Source: Yersinia aleksiciae
GTDB taxonomy: Bacteria; Pseudomonadota; Gammaproteobacteria; Enterobacterales; Enterobacteriaceae
Direction: 5' to 3'
DNA: 64,000 bases
Assembly (NCBI RefSeq): GCF_001047675.1
Contig: NZ_CP011975.1
Location: 1,590,073 to 1,654,072, forward strand
The notes under the pieces were generated by a model. The model was given only the letters and a program-made list of their open reading frames with translations, did not search any database and was not told the DNA's origin. Each line of letters begins with the position of its first letter. The stretch's first letter is position 1. Below, one piece after another: positions 11,189 through 25,684 of this stretch. A program made the translations under genes and the position numbers.

Positions 11189-11285
11189 AACGGCACGATC
11201 CCCCTTCATTTGAATCTGTATTTTTCAATCCAATCAAGGCGTAGCGAACGAAAGGCGTTTGGATGCGCCCTGCGCGCAGAACCCG

Positions 11286-13019
11286 TTAATTTAAAGCCCG
11301 CTGGGAGAAGCGCTGCTTCCGCCTATAGGCAAAAACATCCTCCACATACCCATCCCGAATGCGCGCCTGCAGCCCACGCCAATAACTGGCATGGAACAGG
11401 TCGCTGTGCACCTCCTCAAAAAAGTGTCTGATTTTTAAGTCGGTGCATAAGAAGTGACGAAACTCCTCTGGGAACACATCATTGGGTGACACGCTGTACC
11501 ACGGCTCGCTAGCCATCTCATCTTCTGGATAACGCGGAGGGGGGATGTCGCGGAAATTCACCTCGGTCATATAGCAAATTTCATCATAATCGTAGAACAC
11601 CACGCGCCCATGGCGGGTCACGCCAAAGTTTTTAAAGAGCATGTCGCCAGGGAAGATATTGGCGGCGGCCAGCTGTTTGATGGCATTACCATACTCTTCG
11701 ATAGCATCCTTCAACTGCTGATCATTCGCCTGCTCCATATAGAGATTCAGTGGCGTCATTCGCCGCTCCATATACAGGTGCTTAATGATGATTTGATCGC
11801 CTAAATCCTCCAGTTTCTCCGGCACTTCCCGCTGTAGCTCAGCCAGCAGTTCAGGACTGATACGGTGCTTATCGATGACAAAGTTCTCATACTCTTGGGT
11901 GTCTGCCATGCGCCCGACGCGATCGTGCTCTTTAACCAGTTGGTAGCACTCTAAAACCCGCGCCTGAGTGACCTCTTTTTGCGGCGCAAACTGGTCTTTG
12001 ATCACCTTAAATACCCGATCAAATGAGGGTAAGGTGAAGACCAGCATCACCATGCCTTTGACCCCCGGTGCAATAATAAACTGTTCGCTGGATTGATGGA
12101 CGAAAGTGAGATATTCACGATAGCTTTCAGTTTTACCGTGTTTCTGGCAGCCAATCGCCATATACAGCTCAGCCGTCGATTTACTCGGTAAGATCTCCCG
12201 TAGCCATTCGACCATGGCCGAGGGCAGTGGCGCGTAAACCATAAAGTAAGAGCGGGCAAAGCCAAACACGATGCTGGCCTCGGCCTTGCTGGTCAGGCAG
12301 GTATCGATAAATAATGCGCCTGATTCATTGTGATGAATAGGCAGCAGGAATGGGAAGATCCCCTCCGGCAGTCGCAGTTTGCCCACTAACCATGCGGCTT
12401 TGTTGCGATAAAAGAGTTCGTTGGCGATTTGAAAGCGGGCATCGACAAGTTGCTCATCGGTAAAGGTCTGCCGCAGGGCAGCCACAATATAATCGATGTC
12501 TCGTGGCAGATTTTCCCACGGTAGGCGCAGCGGTAAGTCATTGAGCACCATCTGTAACATGCCGCTCAAATCCCCTTTTGGGGTAAAGTCGCGAGCTAAA
12601 GGCCGTGGGATCTCACGAAAGCGCCGCTCCGGTTGTGAGCTGAAAACAAACAGTTTGTCCGGCGTTAAATCACGGTGTTTGAACAAGCGGCAGTAAACCG
12701 AGTTAAAAAAGCTTTCCGCAATTTCGAAGCGCGGATAATCCGGTAACAGCTCGGTATAAATCTCTTTGACCCGTGCCAGAAAGGCGGCATCAAAATGGCG
12801 TTGGTCGGTGATGTGTTTGAGCTGCTCGACCACTAATCCCACGTGGTGGTCATAGAGGTGAATACGTTTTTTCATCGCCTGCTGTACCGCATGCCAATCT
12901 GCTTGCTCGAAACGATGCTGGGCGCTGGCGGTCACCTCCAGAAAACGGCCATATTGTGCATCAAATCCCTGCAAAATTGTCTGAGCGATTAATTGTTCTA
13001 ATTTTACCGCCATGCTCAC
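11286..13019 (-). CDS. aceK: Isocitrate dehydrogenase kinase/phosphatase
   Basis: 577 residues, the normal length for AceK, which reversibly phosphorylates isocitrate dehydrogenase to steer carbon between the TCA cycle and the glyoxylate shunt. Conserved AceK stretches are visible throughout, including [22 protein letters not shown] and, near the C-terminus, [21 protein letters not shown], which carries the kinase/phosphatase metal-binding DYDE. It is the third gene of aceBAK and lies 69 bp after aceA; a strong hairpin in that gap probably lowers its expression relative to aceA. Confidence 0.97.
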   Translation of the reverse strand: MSMAVKLEQLIAQTILQGFDAQYGRFLEVTASAQHRFEQADWHAVQQAMKKRIHLYDHHVGLVVEQLKHITDQRHFDAAFLARVKEIYTELLPDYPRFEIAESFFNSVYCRLFKHRDLTPDKLFVFSSQPERRFREIPRPLARDFTPKGDLSGMLQMVLNDLPLRLPWENLPRDIDYIVAALRQTFTDEQLVDARFQIANELFYRNKAAWLVGKLRLPEGIFPFLLPIHHNESGALFIDTCLTSKAEASIVFGFARSYFMVYAPLPSAMVEWLREILPSKSTAELYMAIGCQKHGKTESYREYLTFVHQSSEQFIIAPGVKGMVMLVFTLPSFDRVFKVIKDQFAPQKEVTQARVLECYQLVKEHDRVGRMADTQEYENFVIDKHRISPELLAELQREVPEKLEDLGDQIIIKHLYMERRMTPLNLYMEQANDQQLKDAIEEYGNAIKQLAAANIFPGDMLFKNFGVTRHGRVVFYDYDEICYMTEVNFRDIPPPRYPEDEMASEPWYSVSPNDVFPEEFRHFLCTDLKIRHFFEEVHSDLFHASYWRGLQARIRDGYVEDVFAYRRKQRFSQRALN

Positions 13020-13037
13020 CCCCTGCCATACGGAACA

Positions 13038-13057
13038 GAGCCTGCATAAGCAGGCTC
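13038..13057. repeat. Intercistronic hairpin between aceA and aceK
   Basis: Perfect 8-bp inverted repeat GAGCCTGC-ATAA-GCAGGCTC with no U-tract. In E. coli the aceA-aceK gap also contains stable palindromes linked to the steep drop in aceK expression. By position this hairpin could stabilise the upstream aceBA message or stop 3' degradation. Confidence 0.7.
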
Positions 13058-13088
13058 CTGATAAAACGCACGCTGATCAATCAGTTGC

Positions 13089-14396
13089 TTAGAACTGCTG
13101 CTCTTCCGTCGAGCCAGTCAGTGCGGTAACTGAGGATTCGCCGCCCTGAATGATATTGGTGACTTTATCAAAGTAGCCAGTACCCACTTCTTGCTGATGA
13201 GAGGCAAAGGTGTAGCCGCGCTCGACAGAGGCAAATTCTGGCTGCTGTACTTTCTCAACATAGTGCTTCATGCCCTCGCCTTGTGCGTAGGCGTGGGCCA
13301 GGTCGAACATGTTGAACCACATGCTGTGGATACCCGCCAGCGTAATAAATTGATATTTGTAGCCCATCGCGGAGAGGTCTTCCTGGAAACTGGCGATTTG
13401 CTGGTCGGTCAGATTCTTTTTCCAGTTAAATGATGGAGAACAGTTATAAGCCAATAATTTACCAGGGAATTGAGCGTGAACAGCATCAGCAAAGCGTTTC
13501 GCCAGCGCCAGATCCGGGGTCGAGGTTTCGCACCACACCAGATCAGCGTAAGGGGCATAGGCCAGACCACGGCTGATGGCTTGCTCGATACCTGCATGGG
13601 TGCGGAAGAAACCTTCGGCGGTACGGTCGCCAGTAATAAATTCGCTGTCATAAGGGTCGCAATCGGAGGTCAGTAAGTCCGCAGCATCGGCATCGGTACG
13701 TGCAATCAGCAGTGTTGGCACGCCGAGCACGTCAGCAGCTAAGCGGGCAGCAACCAGCTTCTGAATCGCTTCCTGTGTTGGCACCAAAACTTTGCCGCCC
13801 ATATGGCCGCATTTCTTCACTGCCGCCAATTGGTCTTCAAAGTGAACGCCCGCCGCGCCAGCTTCAATCATCGCTTTCATCAATTCAAACGCATTCAAAA
13901 CGCCGCCAAAACCCGCCTCAGCATCTGCCACAATCGGCAGGAAATAGTCGGTATAGCCTTTGCTGCCCGGCTCAATATTATTCGACCACTGAATCTGATC
14001 CGCACGACGGAAGCTGTTATTAATGCGTTTTACCACCGCGGGTACCGAGTCGACCGGATACAGTGACTGGTCTGGATACATGCTGGACGCGGTATTGGCA
14101 TCGGCGGCAACCTGCCAACCTGACAGATAAATCGCCTCGACACCGGCCTTCGCCTGTTGCAATGCCTGACCACCTGTCAGCGCCCCCAGACAGTTGATGT
14201 AACCTTTGCGCGATTCGCCGTGCAGCAGCGCCCACAATTTGTTCGCACCATGCTGTGCCAGCGTGCACTCTGGGTTAACCGAACCGCGCAGTTTGATCAC
14301 TTCTTCAGCGCTATAAGGGCGGGTGATCCCCTTCCAGCGCGGCGATTTCCATTCCTGTTCCAACTGCTGAATTTGTTGAGTACGAGAGGTTGTCAT
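13089..14396 (-). CDS. aceA: Isocitrate lyase
   Basis: 435 residues. Cleaves isocitrate to glyoxylate and succinate, the first step of the glyoxylate shunt. The catalytic signature KKCGH is present ([13 protein letters not shown], near residue 197), as are the metal-binding region with [10 protein letters not shown] and the C-terminal [13 protein letters not shown]. Length matches E. coli AceA (434). It is the second gene of the operon, 49 bp after aceB, and its product feeds malate synthase. Confidence 0.98.
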   Translation of the reverse strand: MTTSRTQQIQQLEQEWKSPRWKGITRPYSAEEVIKLRGSVNPECTLAQHGANKLWALLHGESRKGYINCLGALTGGQALQQAKAGVEAIYLSGWQVAADANTASSMYPDQSLYPVDSVPAVVKRINNSFRRADQIQWSNNIEPGSKGYTDYFLPIVADAEAGFGGVLNAFELMKAMIEAGAAGVHFEDQLAAVKKCGHMGGKVLVPTQEAIQKLVAARLAADVLGVPTLLIARTDADAADLLTSDCDPYDSEFITGDRTAEGFFRTHAGIEQAISRGLAYAPYADLVWCETSTPDLALAKRFADAVHAQFPGKLLAYNCSPSFNWKKNLTDQQIASFQEDLSAMGYKYQFITLAGIHSMWFNMFDLAHAYAQGEGMKHYVEKVQQPEFASVERGYTFASHQQEVGTGYFDKVTNIIQGGESSVTALTGSTEEQQF

Positions 14397-14445
14397 GGCG
14401 ATATTCCTTATTATTCGATTTTGTAGGGTTAAATAGGGTGTGAAC

Positions 14446-16044
14446 TCAAGCTAATAGGGCATAGCCTGGCAACGTCAGGAAGTCGATAAGCTCGTCTTGT
14501 GTTGTAATACGCTCCATCAGACGTGCAGCTTCTTCAAACCGCCCACCATCAAAACGTTCTGCGCCAAGCTCAAGCTTCACTACCTGCATTTCTTCACTCA
14601 ACATGCTGCGGAACAGCGCTTTCGTCACCGTCTGACCATTGCTCAGGCTTTTCTGGTGATGAATCCATTGCCAGATAGAAGTTCGGGAGATCTCAGCCGT
14701 GGCGGCATCTTCCATCAGGCCATAAATCGGGACACAGCCATTACCAGAGATCCATGCTTCGATGTATTGCACCGCGACGCGGATATTGGCGCGCATACCT
14801 TCTTCGGTGCGATCGCCGCTGCAAGGCTCCAGCAACTCAGCGGCAATGATCGGTTTGTCCTGTGCGCGGCTCACCTCTAATTGGTTTGGCCGATTACCGA
14901 GAACTTTGTTAAAGACGTCCATCACGGTATCGGCCAGCCCTGGGTGTGCAACCCATGTGCCATCATGGCCGTTGCTGGCTTCCAGCTCTTTATCCGCACG
15001 AACTTTATCCAATACCTGCGCATTTTTTTCTGGGTCTTTATTCGGGATAAAGGCCGCCATACCGCCCATCGCCAACGCGCCACGCTTATGGCAAGTTTTG
15101 ATCAGTAAACGAGAGTAGGCACTCAGGAAGGGTTTAGTCATGGTGACCGACTGACGATCGGGCAACACACGATCGCTGTGATTTTTCAGCGTTTTGATAT
15201 AGCTGAAGATGTAGTCCCAGCGGCCACAATTCAGGGCAACAATGTGGTGGCGCAGATGGTAGAGGATCTCGTCCATCTGGAATACTGCTGGCAAGGTTTC
15301 GATTAAGACCGTCGCCTTAATGGTGCCTTGTGGCAGATCAAAACGCTGTTCGGTAAAGGTGAAAACATCACTCCACCAAGCCGCTTCCTGATAGGACTGC
15401 ATCTTTGGTAGATAGAAATAGGGGCCGCTGCCATTCGCGAGCAATAACTTATAGTTATGGTAGAAATACAACGCGAAATCGAATAAGCCACCGGGGATAT
15501 CTTCTCCCTGCCACTTAACGTGTTTTTCTGGCAAGTGCAGGCCACGAACGCGGGCAATCAACACCGCTGGATTGGGTTTTAACTGATAAATCTTGCCGGA
15601 TTCATTCGCATAAGAGATGGTGCCTTTGACCGCATCGTGCAAATTAATCTGACCCTCAATAACCTTATCCCAGCTAGGTGCCAGCGAATCTTCAAAGTCG
15701 GCCATAAAGACTTTCACATTCGCATTGAGGGCATTAATTACCATTTTGCGCTCAACCGGCCCGGTGATTTCAACGCGACGATCACGTAAGTCCGCAGGGA
15801 TACCCTGAATTCTCCAGTTACCTTCACGAATGGAATTGGTTTCCGAAATGAAATCAGGTAGTGCGCCTTGGTCAATCACCTGTTGCCAAGAGGCCCGCGC
15901 AGCAAGGAGTTTGCTACGCGGCTCTGCAAATTTTGCCACTAATTCAGCCAAAAATTCGATGGCCTCATCAGGCAAAACCTGCCGCTCAGCAGTATTAAAA
16001 TGCTGGGTGAAAACTAACTCCGTGCCGACTATCTGTTGTGTCAT
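14446..16044 (-). CDS. aceB: Malate synthase A
   Basis: 532 residues from the ATG at 16044, which is preceded by GGGGAAGGGTA and gives [12 protein letters not shown]. An in-frame upstream ATG at 16077 would add 11 residues with no good ribosome binding site. Condenses glyoxylate with acetyl-CoA to malate. The family signature is seen in [14 protein letters not shown], and the C-terminal catalytic region includes [10 protein letters not shown]. It is the first gene of aceBAK; a probable IclR operator lies about 160 bp upstream. Confidence 0.97.
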   Translation of the reverse strand: MTQQIVGTELVFTQHFNTAERQVLPDEAIEFLAELVAKFAEPRSKLLAARASWQQVIDQGALPDFISETNSIREGNWRIQGIPADLRDRRVEITGPVERKMVINALNANVKVFMADFEDSLAPSWDKVIEGQINLHDAVKGTISYANESGKIYQLKPNPAVLIARVRGLHLPEKHVKWQGEDIPGGLFDFALYFYHNYKLLLANGSGPYFYLPKMQSYQEAAWWSDVFTFTEQRFDLPQGTIKATVLIETLPAVFQMDEILYHLRHHIVALNCGRWDYIFSYIKTLKNHSDRVLPDRQSVTMTKPFLSAYSRLLIKTCHKRGALAMGGMAAFIPNKDPEKNAQVLDKVRADKELEASNGHDGTWVAHPGLADTVMDVFNKVLGNRPNQLEVSRAQDKPIIAAELLEPCSGDRTEEGMRANIRVAVQYIEAWISGNGCVPIYGLMEDAATAEISRTSIWQWIHHQKSLSNGQTVTKALFRSMLSEEMQVVKLELGAERFDGGRFEEAARLMERITTQDELIDFLTLPGYALLA

Positions 16045-16200
16045 TACCCTTCCCCTTACCCATCTCAGGTCATTCACATCAACGCTAACACAGCGTCACT
16101 CTTGGACTCTTATCGGGTAATACGCTTCGGCTGTAAATTGAAGGCTGAATTTCATGGTCATTTTTCACCCCGACAGCACTAAGAATAATCAATTAATTAT

Positions 16201-16221
16201 GAAAATCAAAAACGATTTCCA
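16201..16221. promoter_or_regulatory. Putative IclR operator upstream of aceB
   Basis: 21-bp element (plus strand begins GAAAATCAAAAACG, ends TTTCCA) in an AT-rich promoter region. It is 17/21 identical to the element ahead of iclR at 10187-10207 and similar to my recollection of the E. coli aceB IclR box. The 405-bp gap 16045-16449 otherwise holds only this promoter region and the metA terminator. Confidence 0.65.
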
Positions 16222-16390
16222 TTTTTATTTAAAATATTTTTTTAATCTTTATTTATCATGTTGTTAACATATAAGTGTAGTGTGAATAGATAGGAAGCTA
16301 CTTCCATTACATCAATTTTGGCGAGATAACTTATTGTTTATCAAAGAGATCAGACCAGTTAACACTATGTTGAGTGGCACTTATTGGGAG

Positions 16391-16423
16391 TAAAAACAGA
16401 CAGGCGGCTTCGATTCAGCCGCC
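16391..16423 (-). terminator. metA terminator
   Basis: On the minus strand the stem GGCGGCT-N7-AGCCGCC is followed by TGTCTGTTTTT. It lies just downstream of the metA stop. Confidence 0.8.
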
Positions 16424-16449
16424 ATTATTAACATTTGGGGGGGAGAATA

Positions 16450-17379
16450 CTAATCGAGGGTAGGATTCATACGACGCAAATCAAACGGGGTGATTTGGTA
16501 AACATAGTAGTTCAGCCAATTGGCAAACAGCAGATGCCCATGGCTACGCCATGAAGCTTTGGGTGGCAAAGTTGCATCATCGTGAGGGAAATAATTCAGT
16601 GGAACTTGCGGGTTAAGACCTGCGGCCACATCACGCTGATATTCTCCTGCTAGCGTATCAACATCATATTCAGGATGACCCGTCACGAAAGCTACCCGCT
16701 TATCTTTGCTGGCAAACAGATAAGCACCCGCCTCTTCCGATGAGACTAATATATCCAGATCAGTATATTGCTGAAGCACCTCAAGCGGAAAATCCGCATA
16801 GCGGGAATGGGGGGCGAGGAAGGTCTCGTCGAAGCCGCGTGTTAATAGTGCCAGCGGTTCCCGCGTTTGGTGCTGATAAATTCCGGAGAGTTTGACCTCA
16901 CGGGTCATCTTGGGAATGCCGTACAAGATATTTAACGCCGCCTGTACCGCCCAACAGACAAATAGGGTTGAGGTAACATGATCCTTGGCCCAGGCAATAA
17001 TGCGCTCGATCTGTGGCCAGTAGGCGACATCACAGAAATCGACCAAGCCCAGAGGTGCGCCAGTGACTATCAGCCCATCGAAGTTTTGATCCTGAATATC
17101 CTCAAAGTCACAATAGAAGTTGTTCAGGTGCTCGGCGGGGGTATTTTTTGACTCGCGACTATCAACCCGCAGCAATTGAATATCGATCTGTAAGGGTGAG
17201 TTAGAGAGTAAACGCAGGAATTGATTTTCCGTCTCAATTTTTTTAGGCATCAGATTCAAAACCAACACCTTCAGGGGACGAATTTCCTGAGTTTTCGCAC
17301 GCGATGAAGTCATGACAAAGACATTCTCATTGCGTAAGAAACTCACCGCCGGTAATTCATCAGGAACCCGAATTGGCAT
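16450..17379 (-). CDS. metA: Homoserine O-succinyltransferase
   Basis: 309 residues, the same length as E. coli MetA. First committed step of methionine synthesis: activates homoserine with succinyl-CoA. The class-I glutamine-amidotransferase-like fold is recognised by the catalytic Cys in [12 protein letters not shown] (about residue 142) and by the His and Glu of VTGHPEYD (about 235-237). The N-terminus [12 protein letters not shown] is characteristic. It is monocistronic, with a terminator downstream and a tandem MetJ-box array 18 bp upstream of the start codon. Confidence 0.98.
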   Translation of the reverse strand: MPIRVPDELPAVSFLRNENVFVMTSSRAKTQEIRPLKVLVLNLMPKKIETENQFLRLLSNSPLQIDIQLLRVDSRESKNTPAEHLNNFYCDFEDIQDQNFDGLIVTGAPLGLVDFCDVAYWPQIERIIAWAKDHVTSTLFVCWAVQAALNILYGIPKMTREVKLSGIYQHQTREPLALLTRGFDETFLAPHSRYADFPLEVLQQYTDLDILVSSEEAGAYLFASKDKRVAFVTGHPEYDVDTLAGEYQRDVAAGLNPQVPLNYFPHDDATLPPKASWRSHGHLLFANWLNYYVYQITPFDLRRMNPTLD

Positions 17380-17396
17380 GCCTATATCCTCAATAT

Positions 17397-17428
17397 ATCC
17401 GTTTATACGTTTAGACTTCTAGATGCCC
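17397..17428. promoter_or_regulatory. MetJ operator (four tandem met boxes)
   Basis: Four contiguous 8-mers compared with consensus AGACGTCT score 5, 6, 7 and 5 of 8. The best is AGACTTCT at 17413-17420. MetJ binds arrays of two or more tandem boxes with AdoMet as corepressor, so this position upstream of metA fits feedback repression. Confidence 0.7.
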
Positions 17429-17720
17429 GAAGATAGCGGGTTTTAGATGAAAAGTCGAGCGTTCTACCACAACCTGAAAATTTTTCACTGCGGAGGTGGC
17501 AATATCGACTGTCAGCAAAACAGTTAGTTTGATTTTTTCAGCGGCTAAAAAACAAAAAAATTGACTAATTTACAGTGGGTTGAGGTTATTAGTAATAGCA
17601 GCAATAATGAGGAAAGCAGGCGGATAGAGTCAGCGGAATTTGTCAGCAGTCGGAGTTATGTTGTCACGATACTGCTCGCGACACTTTCTATTGATCTTTA
17701 CTTTTTGGATAACAGAAAAG
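17429..17720. other. Intergenic gap between metA promoter and rRNA terminator, no gene seen
   Basis: AT-rich stretch of about 290 bp. Open frames here run into the 5S sequence and have no ribosome binding site or protein-like composition, so none is called. Confidence 0.6.
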
Positions 17721-17748
17721 CAAAAACCCCACGCTTTTGGCATGGGGT
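17721..17748 (-). terminator. rRNA operon terminator
   Basis: On the minus strand ACCCCATGC-CAAAA-GCGTGGGG is followed by TTTTTGCTTTT, directly after the distal 5S gene. The same stem-loop recurs at 63129-63157 near the second rRNA operon. Confidence 0.9.
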
Positions 17749-17762
17749 CTCAGCTTTATTTG

Positions 17763-17882
17763 ATACCTGGCAGTGTCCTACTCTCGCATGGGGAGACCCC
17801 ACACTACCATCGGCGCTACGGCGTTTCACTTCTGAGTTCGGCATGGGGTCAGGTGGGACCACCGCGCTATTGCCGCCAGGTA
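17763..17882 (-). rRNA. rrf: 5S ribosomal RNA, distal copy
   Basis: 120 nt. It differs from the proximal 5S of the same operon at four places. Two are compensatory (G2-C pair replaced by A2-U in helix I, giving TACCTGGC at the 5' end and GCCAGGTA at the 3' end); one is C12 to A; one is T to C near position 35. Confidence 0.97.
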
Positions 17883-17923
17883 AATTCTTTTCTACAACTA
17901 CCGAACTTTTAAACCCATATAAC

Positions 17924-17999
17924 TGGTGCTGATACCCAGAGTCGAACTGGGGACCTCACCCTTACCAAGGGTGCGCTCTACCAACTGAGCCATATCAGC
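17924..17999 (-). tRNA. thrV: tRNA-Thr (GGT)
   Basis: 76 nt with encoded CCA. The anticodon GGT is complementary to 17964-17966. It lies between the two 5S genes, as thrV does in E. coli rrnD. It differs from the thrT-like gene at 58135-58210 only in the T arm, where the outer stem pairs are swapped with compensation. Confidence 0.97.
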
Positions 18000-18011
18000 A
18001 CGCTAAATTTG

Positions 18012-18131
18012 ATGCCTGGCAGTGTCCTACTCTCGCATGGGGAGACCCCACACTACCATCGGCGCTACGGCGTTTCACTTCTGAGTTCGGCATGGGATCA
18101 GGTGGGACCACCGCGCTATGGCCGCCAGGCA
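18012..18131 (-). rRNA. rrf: 5S ribosomal RNA, proximal copy
   Basis: 120 nt, TGCCTGGCGGCC at the 5' end. It is about 190 bp downstream of 23S and matches the 5S of the second operon at 63354-63473. Confidence 0.98.
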
Positions 18132-18317
18132 AATTCTGTTTTAACCAACCCGTTCAGTATCAAAATACCAAACCAATTAGCTCAATCTCGGAACTTCGCT
18201 GAAAATCAAGAGTATACGTATCATACCGATACTCACCCCTTCGGGTTCGCCACTTATGGCGCTCAAAATCGTTTCACTCGATTTTGTCTCAAATAGCCAA
18301 AACACCTTTGGTGTTGT

Positions 18318-21224
<2,907 letters not shown>

Positions 21225-21363
21225 TCACAACCCGAAGGTGTCTTTACAGACATCTTGCGCTGTGATTATTTGAGAGACTCTAATACAGGTTACTCCTCAT
21301 CTCAGTACATCTACGGAGAGATAAGTTTCAGCTGTATTGTTTCAATTTTCAGCTTGTTCCAGA

Positions 21364-21376
21364 TTGTTAAAGAGCA
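21364..21376 (-). promoter_or_regulatory. Spacer boxA antitermination element
   Basis: Minus-strand TGCTCTTTAACAA, the NusB/NusE-binding boxA, in the 16S-23S spacer before 23S. The identical element is in the leader at 23471-23483. Confidence 0.85.
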
Positions 21377-21434
21377 ATATTTCACAACCCACTGAGTCTT
21401 GCGACCACAGTACGTTTTGAAATAGTTTTTTATA

Positions 21435-21510
21435 TGGTGGAGCTAAGCGGGATCGAACCGCTGACCTCCTGCGTGCAAGGCAGGCGCTCTCCCAGCTGAG
21501 CTATAGCCCC
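21435..21510 (-). tRNA. alaT: tRNA-Ala (TGC)
   Basis: 76 nt with CCA, GGGGCTATAGCTCAGC at the 5' end. The anticodon TGC is complementary to 21475-21477. Second tRNA of the 16S-23S spacer. Confidence 0.97.
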
Positions 21511-21561
21511 ATATAAAAAGCAAATCACCTTATTGCTGCAACTCAACAGGGAATAGTGAGT

Positions 21562-21638
<77 letters not shown>

Positions 21639-21740
21639 AACAAGGTACTAAAGCCCGACTAATTTCTCAGTCCGGCCTTATTTGCTCGTTACTTTCTATC
21701 AGACAATCTGTGTGGACACTACGCAATGCGTATCGTTAGG

Positions 21741-23283
<1,543 letters not shown>

Positions 23284-23470
23284 AAGATTTGTTTGATTTG
23301 CTATGAGTTAACATAGCGATGCTCAAAGATTACTTTCTGCAAATATGCATTCGAACCGAAGTTCAAATGTGTACTGCTTTGGTCACTCTTCAAGACTTTG
23401 ATATTATTTCTGCCTGTCGAAACAGGCTTCGATATCGTCTTGCGAGTGCCCACACAGATTGTCTGATAAA

Positions 23471-23483
23471 TTGTTAAAGAGCA
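23471..23483 (-). promoter_or_regulatory. Leader boxA antitermination element
   Basis: Minus-strand TGCTCTTTAACAA between P2 and 16S, for rRNA antitermination. Confidence 0.87.
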
Positions 23484-23522
23484 GTGAGTTAGAAACCTTC
23501 CGGTCATCAACTCGAGGTGCGC

Positions 23523-23550
23523 ATATTACGCTTTCCTCACTCAGAGTCAA
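23523..23550 (-). promoter_or_regulatory. rRNA promoter P2
   Basis: Minus-strand TTGACT, 16-bp spacer, TAATAT followed by GCGC. It is close to rrn P2 promoters of E. coli. Confidence 0.85.
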
Positions 23551-23633
23551 CTACTTATTTCGTTGAATTTCTCTGTTCTCTTTGCCGGTCACTTAACTAC
23601 TTGATTCGTTGTGTGCCGTCTCGATGGATGCGC

Positions 23634-23661
23634 ATTATAGGGAGTTCCGCGCAGGCCGCAA
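23634..23661 (-). promoter_or_regulatory. rRNA promoter P1
   Basis: Minus-strand TTGCGG, 16-bp spacer, TATAAT followed by GCGC. The short spacer and GC-rich discriminator are typical of stringently controlled P1. AT-rich sequence upstream (23670-23700) could act as an UP element. Confidence 0.85.
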
Positions 23662-23737
23662 CTGCTAATTTCAATAAAAATGATCGTTTGCTGCATTCCA
23701 CAGCAAAACCCCGCTTTATACCCTGTTGTGCACAAAC

Positions 23738-23746
23738 TTATCCACA
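23738..23746 (+). promoter_or_regulatory. Consensus DnaA box
   Basis: TTATCCACA, a perfect R1-type DnaA box, between rRNA P1 and the purH PurR box. A single box; occupancy is unknown. Confidence 0.5.
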
Positions 23747-23778
23747 GTTGCAATCTGAACTGAAAATTGACGAGCATC

Positions 23779-23794
23779 ACGCAATCGTTTTCGC
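23779..23794. promoter_or_regulatory. PurR operator of purHD
   Basis: ACGCAATCGTTTTCGC agrees with the PurR consensus ACGCAAACGTTTTCNT at 14 of the 15 specified positions in my alignment. TACAAT follows directly and may be the -10. PurR with hypoxanthine or guanine represses purHD in E. coli. Confidence 0.85.
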
Positions 23795-23941
23795 TACAAT
23801 TCCCCGCGTCGAAAATGCAGGGAGATATTCATCAAATAGGGTCTCTGCGGATCGATTTTTATCAAAATAGCGTGCGGCAGGCCAAAATTAAGTGTGCTTT
23901 TCCGCTTATCCTAGCCATCAACGCGCTAATGACAGGCCGGT

Positions 23942-23959
23942 CGTCCCCTTTTCGGGACG
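23942..23959 (+). other. Hairpin in the purH leader
   Basis: CGTCCC/GGGACG stem in the roughly 270-nt leader between the PurR box and purH. No U-tract follows, so it is not a classical attenuator. The rest of the leader shows no gene. Confidence 0.35.
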
Positions 23960-24069
23960 TTATCTGAATCTGTTCCTCTATATATAGAAGAAGTATCAGG
24001 TAGAGATTCACGTAACGCTCTATTTATAGCGAATGAAAAACTGCGATTCCAAAGCCAAGGGATAAAACC

Positions 24070-25659
24070 ATGCAACAACGCCGTCCAATCCGCCGTGCTC
24101 TGCTTAGTGTGTCTGATAAAGCGGGTATCATTGAATTCGCCGAAGCGCTTTCTCAGCGTGGCATCGAGTTACTCTCCACCGGTGGGACTGCCCGCCTGTT
24201 AGCCGATGCTGGTCTGCCGGTCACCGAAGTTTCTGATTACACCGGTTTCCCGGAAATGATGGATGGCCGCGTTAAGACTCTGCATCCAAAAATCCATGGC
24301 GGTATTCTTGGTCGCCGTGGTCAAGACGATGCCATCATGACTGAACATGATATTCAGCCGATCGATATGGTAGTCGTCAATCTGTATCCTTTTGCCGCAA
24401 CCGTGGCGCGTCCAGATTGTTCACTGGAAGATGCCGTTGAGAATATTGATATCGGCGGGCCGACTATGGTGCGCTCGGCGGCGAAGAATCATAAAGATGT
24501 CGCCATCGTGGTGAAGAGCAGTGACTACGCCGCCATCATTACCGAGCTGGATAATAATGACGGTTCCCTGACCTACCCAACCCGTTTCAATCTGGCGATT
24601 AAAGCATTCGAGCATACCGCTGCCTACGACAGTATGATCGCCAACTACTTCGGCACCATGGTTCCGGCCTACCACGGCGAGACCGAGCAGCCTGCGGGTC
24701 ACTTCCCACGGACTCTGAATCTTAACTATATTAAGAAGCAAGATATGCGTTACGGTGAAAACAGCCACCAGCAAGCTGCCTTCTATATAGAAGAGAATCT
24801 GCAAGAAGCTTCCGTCGCCACCGCAGAACAGTTGCAAGGCAAGGCGCTCTCTTACAACAATATCGCTGATACCGATGCCGCATTGGAGTGCGTGAAAGAG
24901 TTCAACGAGCCGGCCTGTGTGATCGTCAAGCACGCTAACCCTTGTGGCGTGGCGATGGGTGACTCCATTCTTGCCGCTTACGAAAGCGCATACAAAACTG
25001 ACCCCACCTCTGCTTTTGGCGGCATTATTGCCTTTAACCGTGAGTTAGATGCTGCAACCGCGCAAGCGATCATCAGTCGCCAGTTTGTGGAAGTGATTAT
25101 CGCGCCAAGTGTCAGCGTCGACGCCTTAAGTGTTCTGGCGGCTAAACAAAACGTGCGTGTGTTGACCTGCGGTCAGTGGCAGGCGCGCTCTGCCGGTCTG
25201 GATTTCAAACGTGTGAATGGCGGTTTGCTGGTACAAGATCGTGATTTAGGTATGGTGACAGAAGCGGATCTGCGCGTGGTGTCCAAACGCCAGCCAACCG
25301 CGCAAGAGCTGCGTGATGCGCTGTTCTGCTGGAAAGTGGCTAAGTTCGTTAAATCCAACGCCATTGTCTATGCCCGCGATAATATGACCATCGGGATAGG
25401 CGCAGGCCAGATGAGCCGTGTTTACTCCGCGAAGATCGCCGGAATCAAAGCCGCCGACGAAGGTTTACAGGTTGCTGGTTCCGCCATGGCATCTGATGCT
25501 TTCTTCCCGTTCCGCGATGGCATTGATGCCGCCGCTGCCGTTGGCATCACTTGCGTGATCCAGCCGGGTGGTTCTATTCGCGATGACGAAGTGATTGCTG
25601 CTGCGGATGAACACAATATCGCGATGATCTTTACTGACATGCGTCATTTCCGTCATTAA
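24070..25659 (+). CDS. purH: Bifunctional AICAR formyltransferase/IMP cyclohydrolase
   Basis: 529 residues, the usual PurH length. Performs the last two steps of IMP synthesis. The N-terminal cyclohydrolase (MGS-like fold, about residues 1-195) shows [18 protein letters not shown] and [13 protein letters not shown]. The C-terminal formyltransferase includes the KHANPCGVA motif, with the catalytic Lys-His pair near residue 275, and ends [12 protein letters not shown]...[11 protein letters not shown]. It begins [17 protein letters not shown] and is followed by purD after 25 bp. The PurR box upstream indicates purine repression. Confidence 0.98.
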   Translation: MQQRRPIRRALLSVSDKAGIIEFAEALSQRGIELLSTGGTARLLADAGLPVTEVSDYTGFPEMMDGRVKTLHPKIHGGILGRRGQDDAIMTEHDIQPIDMVVVNLYPFAATVARPDCSLEDAVENIDIGGPTMVRSAAKNHKDVAIVVKSSDYAAIITELDNNDGSLTYPTRFNLAIKAFEHTAAYDSMIANYFGTMVPAYHGETEQPAGHFPRTLNLNYIKKQDMRYGENSHQQAAFYIEENLQEASVATAEQLQGKALSYNNIADTDAALECVKEFNEPACVIVKHANPCGVAMGDSILAAYESAYKTDPTSAFGGIIAFNRELDAATAQAIISRQFVEVIIAPSVSVDALSVLAAKQNVRVLTCGQWQARSAGLDFKRVNGGLLVQDRDLGMVTEADLRVVSKRQPTAQELRDALFCWKVAKFVKSNAIVYARDNMTIGIGAGQMSRVYSAKIAGIKAADEGLQVAGSAMASDAFFPFRDGIDAAAAVGITCVIQPGGSIRDDEVIAAADEHNIAMIFTDMRHFRH

Positions 25660-25684
25660 TTAAACCGCTTAACGGAGTCACCCG

